The notes: generated from the sequence alone by a model not told the origin. DNA of 64,000 nt from Symmachiella dynata (GCF_007747995.1 NZ_CP036276.1:4455001-4519000), one strand, 5' to 3'. Shown: positions 35,422 through 46,500, numbered from the stretch's first letter. Numbers and translations: made by a program.

Positions 35422-36689
35422 TCAGTGGACAGTCCGCCCGTCATGAAGAGACGCAGCAGATTGAGCGCAGCCTTGGCCACACGGGCCCTTGTGATTCCCG
35501 GATCCCCCCCAAGAGTGATCCGCCGCGAAATCGCTTCAGAGTCGCTGGCCAAAGCAATATACGCACAAGGAACCGTTTCGGGTGCGATCTCCTCCGCGCT
35601 GGCGGGGCATTCGGTGACAGCCAGCGCATAATCCGCGCTCAATCGCGTTCGACACCCGACCGCCATCGCTTCGGCCACCTCGCCACTAATTGCGCCGTGT
35701 GCTGCGAGGACGTCGGCGGGCACGGCCAACAAATCGGTTTTTGCTGAGTCTGTCGGTGCAACGATGCCTCCCAAATAGGCCTGGCCGAGCGCATCGATTT
35801 CCGTGAGATGATGCGCCAACAGGCCACCCGTGCCCGACTCAGCCGTTGCCAACGTCTGGCTTCGCTGAGCGAGCAGATCAATGACCACGTGTTGCAGTTC
35901 TTGATCTTCTTCACCGAACACCGATTGGCCCATGCGTTCATAAATCAGTGTTTTGGATTCCTGAATTTTACATTCGCACTCTTCCCTGCTTGCGCCGTGC
36001 GCTGTGATTCTCAGGGTAATGGTGGCCTTGGAGACAGTGATGCCAATTTCTGGATCGCGTCCACGAGCGGTCAGCCCGGCGAGCCATTGCTCGGCTTGCG
36101 ATTCGCCGGGACCGAAACAATTGATGCGTGCGGATCGGATAAATTGCGCCGGCCCGTCTTCGTTCTGCAATTTCGGCACGACCTGCTGCTGGAACATTTT
36201 GTACATTTCGCTGGGAACACCCGGCATCGCGGCGAGTTTGCAATCGGGGCGACCCTGGTCGCGGGGGATTTCCGCCCAGATCCCCGGCGCTGTGCCGCGG
36301 TGATTCGGAATCGGCTGCGTTCCGCGGGGAAACATTGCCTGCACCGAGTTGCGTTCGGGCATCTCACGATTTCGGCTAGCGAATAGTCCCCGAATGAACT
36401 CCAACGACGGCTCATCCAATTCGAGCGGCACGGCCAACATTTCGGCAAGTGCCTCACGGGTCAGATCATCTTGCGTGGGCCCCAAGCCACCGGTGATCAG
36501 CACCACATCCGCGCGGCTAACCGCGGTCGCCAGTACGTCGACGTTGGCAGCCAAGTCATCGGCGACTGTCGTGTGATAGTGCACTGGAATGCCAATACCG
36601 GCGAGTTCTCGACTCAGCCACTGGCTGTTGGTATCCAGCTTAGCGCCGGTGGTCAGTTCTGAACCGATGGAGATAATTTCAGCATGCAT
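35418..36689 (-). CDS. cinA: CinA-family protein with altered NMN-deamidase motif
   Basis: The start at 36689 gives the canonical N-terminus MHAEIISIGSELTTG and 423 residues. Residues 1-170 are the MoCF/COG1058 domain (ITGGLGPTQDDLTREA). Residues ~265-423 are the CinA/PncC domain, which in active enzymes converts NMN to nicotinate mononucleotide. Here ESCTGG is ESGTGG (284-289), the Lys of the NEAK-type motif is kept (K317 in DSAKTDLL), but the conserved TGIAGP is replaced by TECPAS (359-364). Deamidase activity is therefore uncertain. It is last in the nfeD-floA-GT run. Confidence 0.92.
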   Translation of the reverse strand: MHAEIISIGSELTTGAKLDTNSQWLSRELAGIGIPVHYHTTVADDLAANVDVLATAVSRADVVLITGGLGPTQDDLTREALAEMLAVPLELDEPSLEFIRGLFASRNREMPERNSVQAMFPRGTQPIPNHRGTAPGIWAEIPRDQGRPDCKLAAMPGVPSEMYKMFQQQVVPKLQNEDGPAQFIRSARINCFGPGESQAEQWLAGLTARGRDPEIGITVSKATITLRITAHGASREECECKIQESKTLIYERMGQSVFGEEDQELQHVVIDLLAQRSQTLATAESGTGGLLAHHLTEIDALGQAYLGGIVAPTDSAKTDLLAVPADVLAAHGAISGEVAEAMAVGCRTRLSADYALAVTECPASAEEIAPETVPCAYIALASDSEAISRRITLGGDPGITRARVAKAALNLLRLFMTGGLSTD

Positions 36690-36757
36690 GGCAGGGCGAT
36701 ACTCGGTCACTAGCGAAGTACATTCCGGTCGCGGACCGGATTGCACGGGGGCTGTCG

Positions 36758-37876
36758 TTATTTGGTGGTCTTGACGGCGACAGGCGTGGCGAGTTTTTCG
36801 GCATCCAAAATCTCACGGTACAAGCCCGCGGTTTGATCAATCATCTTTTCAATGCTGAATTCGGCAAGCACACGCGCCCGCGCGGCTTCGCCAATCGCGC
36901 GAGCGCGATCGGGATGATTCAACAGATCCAGGATTTTTTCGGCCAACGCCTGACTGTTCGACGGCGGAACCATCAAGCCGGTCCGACCATCCTCGACCAC
37001 ACTATAGACTCCCCCCACGCCGGTCGCAATCACCGGCTTGGCCATCGCCATCGGCTCAAGCATGATCGTGCCCAATCCTTGTTGCAGCGAAGGCAGGCAA
37101 AATATATCCATGGCGGACAACGACTCATTGAGTTCTGAAAAGTTGGGAACGAAGGTCACTTTTTGGGTGATGCCCAATTCGCGCGTCAATCGCCGCAGGT
37201 TGGCCTCTTCCGGACCGGCACCCGCAATCAGAAATTCCACATCGCGTCCGCTCGCCAGAACTTGCTGCGCGGCGCTCAGGAAAAATGGAAAGCCTTTAAC
37301 TGCTTCCAAGGGACCCGCCGTGCCAACGACCGGAACGTGCCCCGGTTGCAGCGGCGGACGCGTCAGACTAACGTCCGGCATGCCGACACCTGTATGGATG
37401 ACGGCAATTTGGTTCTCGGCAAAGGAGGTGCGTTCCAACAGATTGGCTTTGACCGATTCACTGACGGCAATAATCTTACGGCACCACTTGAAATCGACAC
37501 CGAACGTTTCTTTGTCATACAAGTGGTCGTGCACCGTGACGACGTATGGACGTTGCAACCGCCGCGCCAGCCAGCGGCCATCCTGCCACATCTGCCGCGA
37601 TTGGATATGCAACAAGTCGGGCGGCTTCGACTCGACATCCTTATACATCATATGCCGCACCGCGCGTCCCCAAATTGGAGTCGTCAGACGACGATATTCC
37701 CGCAGGCGGACATCGCCCGGCATCTGGCGGCGAATCAGGTCGGCGTCGGTGCAATTCACCGAGACTGTAAAGCCGTTTTTAGGCAGATGCTCAATCAGCC
37801 GCATCGTATACGAACAGGTTCCCCGCAATTGGAACGGTCCAGCAAAGAGCATGATGTGCGGTGGAGATGGTGGCAT
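36758..37876 (-). CDS. GT4-family glycosyltransferase
   Basis: The 372-residue GT-B enzyme starts best at 37876 (MPPSPPHIMLFAGPFQLRG, with the N-terminal Gly-rich donor/acceptor loop). The C-terminal nucleotide-sugar domain has GTAGPLEAVKGFPFFLSAA, the FLIAGAGPEEANLRRL strand and the E-x7-E motif in LEPMAMAKPVIATGVGGVYS. It transfers a sugar from an NDP-sugar; acceptor and product are unknown. It is soluble or peripheral. It is followed by cinA after ~70 bp and preceded by the repeat-bearing membrane protein. Confidence 0.93.
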   Translation of the reverse strand: MPPSPPHIMLFAGPFQLRGTCSYTMRLIEHLPKNGFTVSVNCTDADLIRRQMPGDVRLREYRRLTTPIWGRAVRHMMYKDVESKPPDLLHIQSRQMWQDGRWLARRLQRPYVVTVHDHLYDKETFGVDFKWCRKIIAVSESVKANLLERTSFAENQIAVIHTGVGMPDVSLTRPPLQPGHVPVVGTAGPLEAVKGFPFFLSAAQQVLASGRDVEFLIAGAGPEEANLRRLTRELGITQKVTFVPNFSELNESLSAMDIFCLPSLQQGLGTIMLEPMAMAKPVIATGVGGVYSVVEDGRTGLMVPPSNSQALAEKILDLLNHPDRARAIGEAARARVLAEFSIEKMIDQTAGLYREILDAEKLATPVAVKTTK

Positions 37877-37983
37877 CGGCAATCGACGTTTCAACACGGG
37901 CTGCGCGAACCGCGTGGGCGGCAAAACATGACGCCGGAAGAAAAATCGTCTTTAATAAGGAAAAACGGCAGTGCTCCGCAGCA

Positions 37984-38697
37984 TCAGGATCGCTTAGATC
38001 GCGGCGGCGAGAGAATTTCGTTGAGGAGAATCGCTTGTGCGGCGGATTCAGGATTGGACAGCATCCGTTGCACTTGAGTGATAATCGTCGGCCCCTGTGG
38101 AACAACTTTATCAGACGACTTCGCAGATGTAGAGACTCCGAGATGGGCCGCTACGCTGGCGTCCACATCGTGCCCCAACCGTTTTTCGGTTGCGTCACGC
38201 ACCGAATGCGACTTCATCCGCTCTTCAATATGCCGCGTCAGATTTCCTCCGAGGTCGCGGTTGCCCGGCCCGATTCGCGTGGAGATCTCGTCGCCCGGGC
38301 GTACATGTTTTTCAGGTTTGGGCGGCTCAACTGGTGCAGGTTGAGTCTGACGTGAGCGACGTTCACGAGGTGGGGGTGTCGCCGGGCGCTGCGTGGCTGG
38401 GCGCTGCGTGGCTGGGCGCTGCGTGGTTGTGGTGCGGCGTGCCTGTTGCGGCTTTCTTTGCGGTTGATCGCCCCGCTGGTCGGTCACTTCTTGAATGAAG
38501 ATGTCGATCTCGCTTTGCAGCGAGTCGTCCCGTTTTTTTTGCGGTGGCCGCACGGGACGCGCTGCACGTTCGTTGACCTGTGACTTTTCTTTTAGCGCAT
38601 TGATGATCCACGACACAATCCCGATCAGTACAAAGATCACCGGGAGTATATCTTCGACGCCCAACGCAAAAACGGCATGTGGCATGATATCACTCAT
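37984..38697 (-). CDS. Single-span membrane protein downstream of floA
   Basis: The ATG at 38697 has AAGG upstream and gives 237 residues. One helix (about 16-35) is followed by a long basic, disordered cytoplasmic region rich in Arg, Gln, Pro and Thr, including three copies of ATQRP. The C-terminal ~35 residues (MLSNPESAAQAILLNEILSP) look like an ordered helix and resemble a tail I recall from planctomycete hypothetical proteins. It follows nfeD and floA on the same strand, so it may belong to the flotillin membrane-domain machinery. Function unknown. Confidence 0.85.
   Translation of the reverse strand: MSDIMPHAVFALGVEDILPVIFVLIGIVSWIINALKEKSQVNERAARPVRPPQKKRDDSLQSEIDIFIQEVTDQRGDQPQRKPQQARRTTTTQRPATQRPATQRPATPPPRERRSRQTQPAPVEPPKPEKHVRPGDEISTRIGPGNRDLGGNLTRHIEERMKSHSVRDATEKRLGHDVDASVAAHLGVSTSAKSSDKVVPQGPTIITQVQRMLSNPESAAQAILLNEILSPPRSKRS
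38384..38428. repeat. Three 15-bp tandem repeats within CDS
   Basis: GGGCGCTGCGTGGCT is repeated three times head to tail, the third with one change. On the minus strand it encodes ATQRP repeats in the 37984-38697 gene. The length is a multiple of three, so copy-number change keeps the frame. Confidence 0.9.
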
Positions 38698-38734
38698 TCC
38701 CAAGCCTTATCTCCGATTCTTATGACAATCCGTT

Positions 38735-39775
38735 TCATGCCGGGTTGCTGCCGACACGACCGTCGCTTCCGCTCCCGGCAATCGCCATACGCATTTTGGT
38801 ATCGGCTTGCACGTTATGCAGATCATAATAGTCCATCAAGGCCAATTGCCCCGACTGGAACGCGTCGGCGATGGCTTTGGGGACTTCGGCTTCGGCCAAA
38901 ACGACTTCGGCACGGTTTTGTTGGACTTTGGCAACCATTTCCTGTTCGCGGGCAGCGAATTCCGCCCGCTTCTGTTCCGCCTTGGCTTGGGCAACCCGTG
39001 TATCGGCCTCCGCCTGATCGGCCTGCAACCGCGCGCCGACATTTTCGGAAACGTCGATGTCGGCGATATCGATCGAGACGATTGCAAACGCCGTTTGCGC
39101 TTCCAATCCCATATCCAACACCTTGCGGGAAATCATGTCCGGATTTTCCAGCACGACCTTATAACTATTCGTCGAACCAATGGCCGAAACAATCCCCTGC
39201 CCGACGCGAGCAATGATGGTTTCTTCGGTGGCTCCCCCGATCAGTTGTTTTAAGTTGGTACGCACTGTCACGCGGGCGCGTGCTCGCAATTGAATTCCGT
39301 CACCGGCGACTGCGTCCAAGGTTGATTGCCCCTTTTTCACATCGGGACAGTCGATGACTTTGGGATACACGCTGGTCTGCACCGCTTCCAATACATTCCG
39401 GCCCGCTAAGTCGATTGCTTGAGCGGTCTCCCAGTCGAGTTCGATGTTCGCACGATGGGCTGCAATCAATGCTTGAATCACACGAGGCACGTTGCCGCGT
39501 GCCAAGTAATGCGCCTCGAGTGCCCGCGAACTGATCACGTAGGGCAGCTGTGCTTGGACCGCCATGATCTTACTGCGGACGATCACCGTGGGGTTGATCT
39601 TTTGCAGACTCATCTTCACTAGGCTAAACAGGCCGATCCCGGCCCGCGTCATTTTGCACTGGATCCACAAACTGGCGTAGCGTGCAAACACGGCCATCAG
39701 CAAAATGGCGCCGAAGAAAACCGCCAAGCCGATGATAATGGTCCATTGAGATGATAATTCGGCGAACAGTTCCAT
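38735..39775 (-). CDS. floA: Flotillin-like protein FloA
   Basis: The start at 39775 ([20 protein letters not shown]) is chosen over 39784 for its better spaced GAGAGA; it gives 346 residues. One N-terminal membrane segment (about 10-33) is followed by the FloA/UPF0365 body, including [19 protein letters not shown]-like and [24 protein letters not shown]-like sections, and a long Ala/Glu/Arg/Gln coiled coil (about 255-305, [20 protein letters not shown]). FloA assembles functional membrane microdomains. It follows nfeD, its usual partner. Confidence 0.95.
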   Translation of the reverse strand: MELFAELSSQWTIIIGLAVFFGAILLMAVFARYASLWIQCKMTRAGIGLFSLVKMSLQKINPTVIVRSKIMAVQAQLPYVISSRALEAHYLARGNVPRVIQALIAAHRANIELDWETAQAIDLAGRNVLEAVQTSVYPKVIDCPDVKKGQSTLDAVAGDGIQLRARARVTVRTNLKQLIGGATEETIIARVGQGIVSAIGSTNSYKVVLENPDMISRKVLDMGLEAQTAFAIVSIDIADIDVSENVGARLQADQAEADTRVAQAKAEQKRAEFAAREQEMVAKVQQNRAEVVLAEAEVPKAIADAFQSGQLALMDYYDLHNVQADTKMRMAIAGSGSDGRVGSNPA

Positions 39776-39841
39776 GTCGGTCATTCTCTCGGCGAAAACG
39801 GTCGAATTGTCCAAAACGCAGTAACCTTGTCTCTCTGCTGT

Positions 39842-40420
39842 TTACCCCTCTGACACATTAAAGTCAAGCGGCTCATCACTCTCTGCATCCTCAAGCCCCG
39901 TCTCAAGATCAGCATCGCGAATCTCGTTGGGATCGATCACACGGACGATTAACCGATTCGATCGGACGCCTACAACGCGGATTGGCTCGTCACGCTCAAC
40001 AATCATGCCTTCACTAGAAGCATGAATGCGCTCGCCGTCAACCACCACAATTCCAGCCGGCATCAGCGGAGAAACCGTGCGGCCCTGTTTTCCGATGAGC
40101 AGCTTCAATTCTCCAGCGGGTGACGTCTTAGTCAATTGTCGTTCCGCATCATCGGCGCGAAATAAGATGCGTTCCCACAACTTCAACATCCAATACCCCG
40201 CCATGGGGAGGGTGATCGCCAGTCCGGCGACGAACCCCCAAAAATAACCGGGGTTGGTTTCCCACCACGCCTGCCAGGCGCAAAACACTGAAGCGGCTAA
40301 ACAGGCGATGGCGGTCACAAAGATCGCCCCGGCTGATGGAATCAAGACTTCACCGAACAACAGCAGCATTCCGATGATCGCGAGCAAGAACGCCCAATGT
40401 TGCGGTCCCCAAGCCGACAT
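39842..40420 (-). CDS. nfeD: NfeD-like membrane protein
   Basis: The ATG at 40420 (MSAWGPQHWAFLLAIIGMLL) has AGGGGG about 9 bases upstream and gives 192 residues. Three to four hydrophobic segments lie within the first ~100 residues. The C-terminal soluble part (about 125-192) is the NfeD OB fold, with LLIGKQGRTVSPLMPAG and RIHASSEGMIVERDEPIRVV strands. No ClpP-like protease domain is present, so it is the short form. NfeD-floA pairs are widespread and act together in membrane microdomains. Confidence 0.93.
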   Translation of the reverse strand: MSAWGPQHWAFLLAIIGMLLLFGEVLIPSAGAIFVTAIACLAASVFCAWQAWWETNPGYFWGFVAGLAITLPMAGYWMLKLWERILFRADDAERQLTKTSPAGELKLLIGKQGRTVSPLMPAGIVVVDGERIHASSEGMIVERDEPIRVVGVRSNRLIVRVIDPNEIRDADLETGLEDAESDEPLDFNVSEG

Positions 40421-41245
40421 GTCTTCGAGCCCCCTCATTATTCTCTATGACCACGGACGCACTGACTGCTTTTCGAGCAGGCGTCCACATACCTCAGTTT
40501 ATCCGTTCCCGTCAGACTGGCAAGGGGCAGCCGAGCGATGAATCGCCGAAGAGACGTCTCTCCCCGGCTCCGAAACCGACGCGGCGGCTATGCGAATTCG
40601 GCGACAATTGTAAAGTCAGAACCACTTTCGTCGCCTGAACCACTTGCTCGATGAGGCTGGTCGTTTCTGGCTGAGACGCGGGTGTTCCCCCCACAAATCG
40701 TGTCGAAATGCACGCAACCCTATTGTTGGTTTTGACTTCCTGGCTCTCAAAATTGCCTTCAGCCGCAACAGGCAGTCTGTTTTGAGTTAGGGCGAGCCAT
40801 GAACCTACCCAAATCTGTCGAAATAATCGGAAAAATTTGTCCAATCGAACCGAGACAGCCGATCTATACAGTGAGTCCCGAACCAGCCTTGCGCCGGTTC
40901 TTGATCAGTGGCTTGAGACGTAGACGATGCCAACGACCCTCCGGCAATGACCGGTGGACGTGGAAACAACCACGACAGCACTGTCATTCGAACCAAGTCC
41001 TGGACATGACGAACTCGAAAGGAATGGCGTTCAACAGACGGCACGGGACTGCCGCGACCGAAACGCCGAAGCTGACTTTGCGATGATTACCGTCGCGTTT
41101 TTGAAGAGACACGAACGTGTCACCAGAGAAAAAGTAGACGAGGCGGCAGAGCATCACAAGGATTTCGCCGACGAGTCGTGTTCAACTGAACTGGCTGGCC
41201 CCAATGCCAAGCTGAACGTAAAGAAACTATCAAGGAGAGCATTTC
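40421..41245. other. 825-bp gene-free region
   Basis: Open frames here (for example 40512-40844 minus and 40954-41337 plus) lack protein-like composition or conserved motifs. The region holds the promoter of the nfeD run on the left and of the BON-protein gene on the right. I see no strong hairpin. Confidence 0.55.
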
Positions 41246-42079
41246 ATGCGACGTTACCACTTTTGGTTGCTGGCGCTGGGACTCATGGCGATGACTCCCG
41301 CGGTCACGGAAGCCGGTTGGTTCAGCAAAAAGTCTGACAAACCGACAGCCGACAGCAAAGCAGTCAAATCGAATCAACAAGTTGCCGAGCAAATCGGCAA
41401 GGCTTTGCGGACTCAGGACTTGAAAGGGCATGACATCTCCGTCGAGTATAAGGGCGGTGTGGCACGTTTGACCGGACATGCCCCGAGCCTGCGTCACAAA
41501 GCGGCCATCACCAAGGTGGTCAACGGCGTCTCGGACGTCAAACGGGTTGATAACCAACTGCGGATTTCAGCACCGCGACCGGCCGCAACGGCCCGCACGG
41601 CTGCACAACGCCCGACGGCACCGCGTCGTGCGGCTCGGCCTGCAAATCCGTCTGGTATCCAACTCGCCTCAGCTGAGGAAATGCCGCATCACGGCCGCGT
41701 AACCCGCGTCCCGACTTCGGTTCCTCGCGAAGCTGTCCAACAGGTCCAACACGTTCAGGGAATGCAACCGCCGGCCGGTGCACCGATCCCGTCGTATGGT
41801 GCCATGGCTACCCCCGCCTCACACGCGGTGCAAGACATGCCCAACCTGCCGACGCACGCTTGGCCTGCCTATGCCTCCCACCCTAACTACTCCCAAGTTA
41901 CGTATCCCAAAGAGTACAGTGCCGCAGCATGGCCGTACATTGGGCCGTTCTACCCCTATCCCCAGGTACCGTTGGGATGGCGGAAAGCACAACTGGAATG
42001 GGATGACGGTTACTGGAAGCTGAACTTCAGCCCCCGGACCGAAAAATGGTGGTGGTTCTTGGCTCCCAAGAACTGGTAA
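41246..42079 (+). CDS. Secreted BON-domain protein
   Basis: The 277-residue protein has a signal peptide (MRRYHFWLLALGLMAMTPAV, then TEAGW). Residues ~38-108 form a BON domain, with QVAEQIGKALRTQDLKGHDI, the Gly-containing ARLTGHA turn and VKRVDNQLRI. BON domains bind phospholipid membranes. The rest is Ala/Pro/Arg-rich and then Tyr/Trp/Pro-rich, ending in EKWWWFLAPKNW. AAGGAGAG precedes the ATG. It is probably periplasmic or outer-membrane associated. A strong terminator follows the stop by 50 bp, so it is monocistronic. Confidence 0.92.
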   Translation: MRRYHFWLLALGLMAMTPAVTEAGWFSKKSDKPTADSKAVKSNQQVAEQIGKALRTQDLKGHDISVEYKGGVARLTGHAPSLRHKAAITKVVNGVSDVKRVDNQLRISAPRPAATARTAAQRPTAPRRAARPANPSGIQLASAEEMPHHGRVTRVPTSVPREAVQQVQHVQGMQPPAGAPIPSYGAMATPASHAVQDMPNLPTHAWPAYASHPNYSQVTYPKEYSAAAWPYIGPFYPYPQVPLGWRKAQLEWDDGYWKLNFSPRTEKWWWFLAPKNW

Positions 42080-42129
42080 CCCCCGAAGGGTTAACAGCCA
42101 TGTAGCAACGATTCAATTGGTGATCTTCA

Positions 42130-42165
42130 AGATCTCCGGGAGCACCTCTCCCGGAGATCTTTTTA
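42130..42165 (+). terminator. Rho-independent terminator after BON gene
   Basis: AGATCTCCGGG pairs perfectly with CCCGGAGATCT (11 bp) around a 9-nt loop, followed by TTTT and ATT. Confidence 0.93.
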
Positions 42166-42392
42166 TTACCACAACTTGGAAACATCACACGCCGGCATCC
42201 TAAAACTTGACCGCGCCTCCAACGAGATGATTGTGTTGCAAGATGGACGAGACCTCGAGAACCGACAAAATCGGCAAAATCGGAAGATTTTCACAAGTTG
42301 TGGACTGTCGATTCACGATAACAGTAGCAGGGAAATTAAGTATCACCCAACCAACCGGATCGCCTGATCGGAATCTTTCGGAGAACATTTCC

Positions 42393-43004
42393 ATGAAGAG
42401 GCTCAATAAGCTGACGCAAAGGCTGACACTGCTGACCGCGGTGTGCCTCGTCACCTTCACGAGTAGCGGCTGTACATTGGCACGAGGATTCCTCTGGGAC
42501 CACGCGCTTGTGGCTTCCAAGTTCTGGAAGGCAACGCCGATCATCCCGGTTAGTCCTTACTTCAGCCAATTGATTGAAGATTCATACTGGGAAGAAGAAC
42601 GGTACAATCGCGTGCCGATTCTGGATCCAGTCGAAGGAGAGAATGCTCCTTTGTTCTGTCAAGATCCACCGTCTGAGGACGAAGTCATGCGGGCTCTGCC
42701 GGATGACGTGGGCGGAGGCCTGCCCTTCGTTGCCGAGACGGTTCGCAACAACGTCCGCATCGTCGTAGAGCCCTGTGTCGACCACGTCGGCGAATGTCGG
42801 TTCTATCCGATGGCCGGACCGGCAAAATTGCACAAGTGTCACTACAAGTGCACTGTCTACTATGACAAAGTCAAACGTTCGGATTGGCCGATTCCGTTCA
42901 CGACCGAAGATGCAACCGTGCAAGTGGTCTACATCGACCATGACCACCTGATTCGCTGTGCCGGCGGACCTTCGGACATCTGCGGCGAAGGTTGCGTAGA
43001 GTAA
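42393..43004 (+). CDS. Putative lipoprotein, Cys-rich
   Basis: The start at 42393 (CGGAG about 10 bases upstream) begins MKRLNKLTQRLTLLTAVCLV and reaches a lipobox-like TSSGC, so lipidation at Cys27 is likely; the frame is open upstream but not protein-like. The 203-residue product has further Cys residues in its C-terminal half (CVDHVGECRFY, HKCHYKCTVYY, CAGGPSDICGEGC), suggesting disulfides. No family is recognised. It has its own terminator, so it is separate from the TPR gene downstream. Confidence 0.88.
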   Translation: MKRLNKLTQRLTLLTAVCLVTFTSSGCTLARGFLWDHALVASKFWKATPIIPVSPYFSQLIEDSYWEEERYNRVPILDPVEGENAPLFCQDPPSEDEVMRALPDDVGGGLPFVAETVRNNVRIVVEPCVDHVGECRFYPMAGPAKLHKCHYKCTVYYDKVKRSDWPIPFTTEDATVQVVYIDHDHLIRCAGGPSDICGEGCVE

Positions 43005-43529
43005 GTTCACTAGTAGTTTCGTTTACCTTAAAAGTAGGGAATGGCAATCACGATGAAACACTTTCGCGATCGAGCCTTCAACCAAACTTTCGGGGCGATT
43101 GGATAACGACGGACGACACGACTATTGACTCAAAAGCCGCGTCGGCGACATTGCCGACGCGGCTTTTTGTCTTGAGTTCGACAACGACGTCTCGGCCAAC
43201 GAATACAGACCTATCGTCTTGAAACCGTGATTGCACATATAGCCGTTCAGGGAATGACGTGGCTGTATTATGTTGCCTAGGGATCTAATTTGTGGATTGC
43301 TAAGACCAGACCGTTCTCACCAACCACCACCCTTCAAACACGATCCCGCTTGCCGAGTCAGCCTGAATACAGGTAACATAACCAGCTCCGAAGCGGTATT
43401 TCTTGCAGTAATTCGACATCACCGCGGACGGGGACGATCGTCGCCCGACTCCGGCACGAAGCAGATCTAGACTTCGCGACGAAAACGTTTTCACGTTTTA
43501 AACGGTCAGAGACAGTTAAGGTGAAGGGA
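43005..43529. other. 525-bp intergenic region before TPR gene
   Basis: It contains a perfect terminator (43132-43168). The remaining ~360 bp holds no supported ORF, tRNA or repeat; the promoter of the TPR gene must lie here. Confidence 0.6.
43132..43168. terminator. Perfect 15-bp-stem terminator
   Basis: AAAAGCCGCGTCGGC pairs perfectly with GCCGACGCGGCTTTT around GACATT-like loop sequence, ending in five T. It terminates the lipoprotein gene and could act on both strands. Confidence 0.93.
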
Positions 43530-46500
43530 ATGGCACAAGTCGCATCGAAACGATTCCACACCCTGTTCAACAAGTCGATTTTAGTGCTCGCCTGCGCGAC
43601 CACTGCTTGCTTGGCATTGGCTGATACTGCATCCGCCGCAGGTCTAGAAAGCTACCGGCTCGCGACGGGATATTATCAACGCGGCAAATGGGCGCTTTCG
43701 GTTGATGAATTCCGTACCTTCCTCAAAGATATGCCGGACCACCCCAAGGCGGAAAAGGCCGAGGTTTTTCTGGGGATGGCGTTGGTCAATCTCAAGGAAT
43801 TCAAACAGGCCCGTGAAGTCTTTCGGTCCTTCATTGCCAAGCACCAAGACAGCCGTTACCTCAGCCACGCCATGTACCGTGTGGGCGAATGTAGTTTCTT
43901 GCTGGATGACTATCAGTCGGCTGATGGCGAACTCAATCAGTTTCTGCAAAAGTTCCCCAACGATCCCCTGGCCACCCGCGCGACCTACAATCGCGCCGAA
44001 GCGCAATTGGCACTCGCCAAACCGGCAGAAGCAATCGAACTCTACAATACGGTCGCCGCAAACAAAGTCGACCAAGCGTTGGCCAACCAAGCCAAATTCG
44101 GTTTGGCGAAGGCCTACGGCCAAATGCAAAAAATGGCTGAAGCCGAAGCAATCTACGCGGAATTGTCGCGGGAGCTAACCGGCGAAGCGGCTGCGGAAGC
44201 GCGCATGCTGTTGGCTGACCTCTATTTCGATCAAAACCATCACGACAAAGCAGCGACAGCCTATGCAGGCGTGGTCGAGGAATTTCCCGACAGCCCGTTG
44301 GTTGCCAATGCTCAATTAAAACTCGGCAAATCGCTTTTCGGAATTGGTGACTACCTGCGGGCCGCTGACGTTTTAAGCCGTTTGGCGGAAAACGAGCAGC
44401 TTTCCGGTGACGCAGGATTTTGGCAAGGCGCTAGTTTGAAATCGGCAGGCCAGTACGCCAAGGCGGCGGAAGTCCTGGCCGCGAATTACGCACAGCTCGG
44501 AGACGCCCCCGAAGCCGCCCGCACGTTGTATCACTGGGCCGACACCGAACAGCGACTCAACGAGACCGACAAGTCGGTGGCGCATTATTTAGAACTAATC
44601 CGGCGTTGGCCCGAGCATGCGTTGTCCGACGATGCCTTGCACGCTGCGGCGCTGGCGGCACTCAAAGGCAACAAGCATGCTCAAGCCGAAGAACTCATTG
44701 CTCGATTCTCGCAAGAATTTCCCACCAGTGGATTGAGATATCGCCAACGCCTGGTCCAAGGACGCATCAATCTGGCGCTGGCCAAGTCGGGGGATCCCAA
44801 GCAGACCGCTGAGCGATTCGCCGCCGCGGAACAAGAATTCCGCACTGTGATGCAAGAAAGCGAAATTGAGACGACGCAATTACGAGCGCGTTATTTTCTC
44901 GCGTATACGATGTATGAGTTGGGAAAATACCAGCAAGCTCTGGAAGTGATCGCCCCACTGATCGCACAGTTGGATAAAAACCCGACCGACACCGCATACG
45001 CTGATGCCTATGTATTGGACGCCCTGTGCCATCTGAAATTGAAGAAATACGGACCAGCCGGAACGTCGGTTTCCGCTTATCTGAAAATGCTGCCAGAGGG
45101 CGAATTCGTCTCACAAGCCTTAGGGATCCGCGCACGGGCCGCCGCTAACTTGGGGGATAAAGCCACCGCTGTCGCCGACCATACACAACTCAAATCACGC
45201 TGGCCAGACAGCGTAGATTTTGCACGGACGACCGAAGAATTGGCCAATATTGCTTACGACAACAGCGACTTCCCCTGGGCTGCCGAGTTGTATGGGCTTT
45301 TAGCCGGAATGGACAAGGATTCGAAATACCGGCCGGTCGGCCTTTCTGGCTTAGGATGGGCGCAATACCAACAAAAACAATACGAACTATCGGCCACCTC
45401 CTTCGCCACCTTTGTCACCGATTATCCCGATCACATCCTCGCTGCAGAGTCGGGGTTCAAACATGGTGCCAGCCTGCGCGAACTGGGCAAGACTAAAGAA
45501 GCTGCTCAAGTCTTCAAAGATATTTTTGAGACATACACTCCGTCCGCCAAGGCCTTCGTAGCTGGACTGGCAGCGGCGCGGCAGTTGCGAGCCTCGCAGC
45601 GCATCGACGATGCCGATGCCATGTACGCTGCTTTGATTGAAAAATATCCCCAGCAAGTCGACTTGGACAAACTGCTCAACGAATGGGCCGTCATGCAGCA
45701 TGGGGCGGAAAACTACGAACGCAGCGACGCCGTTTGCCGCCGTATTGTGGCAGAATATCCTGACAGCCCGCTCGCCAACGATGCTCGATTGCAATTGGCC
45801 ATCAGCGATCTGATCGCCGGAAAGTTGGCCGAGGCGCGGCCGGTATTTCAAAAACTCGAATCGAATCCAGACATCACCGATAAAATTCGCGAAGAGGCGC
45901 TCTTTCGTTTGATTGCTCTCAATGTCATTGAGGAACAATGGGAGGCGGCCCGTGCGTTGAGCGAACGGTCGCTGGCCGATTTCCCCCAAGGCAAACATCA
46001 ATGGGACGCGCGGTTTCGAGCGGCCCAGGCCTACTATGAGTTGCGGCAATTCGACAAGGCCCGCCCTGCCCTGGAGGAATTACGAAAAGCCCGCACCAAA
46101 CCGGCGGTGGCCGACGGCGAATCGACCGGCGGCGAAACCATTGAGACGCTGGATTGGTTCCCTTCGGTTTGGCTGCTCCTGGCTGAGATTCATCTTCAAG
46201 AAAAACGTTACGACGATGTCGAGGCCACGGTCGCCGAATTTCGCTCCGTCGCTCCCGACTCTCCCTATCTGTATCAGGCCGATGAAGTGCTCGGACGCAG
46301 CTTAAATAACCAAGCCAAATTTAACGAAGCCCGTGAAGCGTTTCGTCGGGTTACAGAAAGCGAATCGGGGCAAAAGACCGAAACAGCTGCCAAGAGTCAA
46401 TTCATATTGGCGAATACCTATTTTCATCAAAAGGACTACGAGCAGGCAATTGCCGAGTTGTTGAAGGTGGACATCCTCTATGATTTTCCCGAATACCAAT

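Noticed and set aside
38384-38428. Possible CRISPR-like repeat
   Set aside because: The repeats are 15 bp, directly abutting, without spacers, and encode peptide repeats.
40954-41337. 127-codon plus-strand frame before the BON gene
   Set aside because: It overlaps the BON gene start in another frame and has no motif; the region is treated as non-coding.
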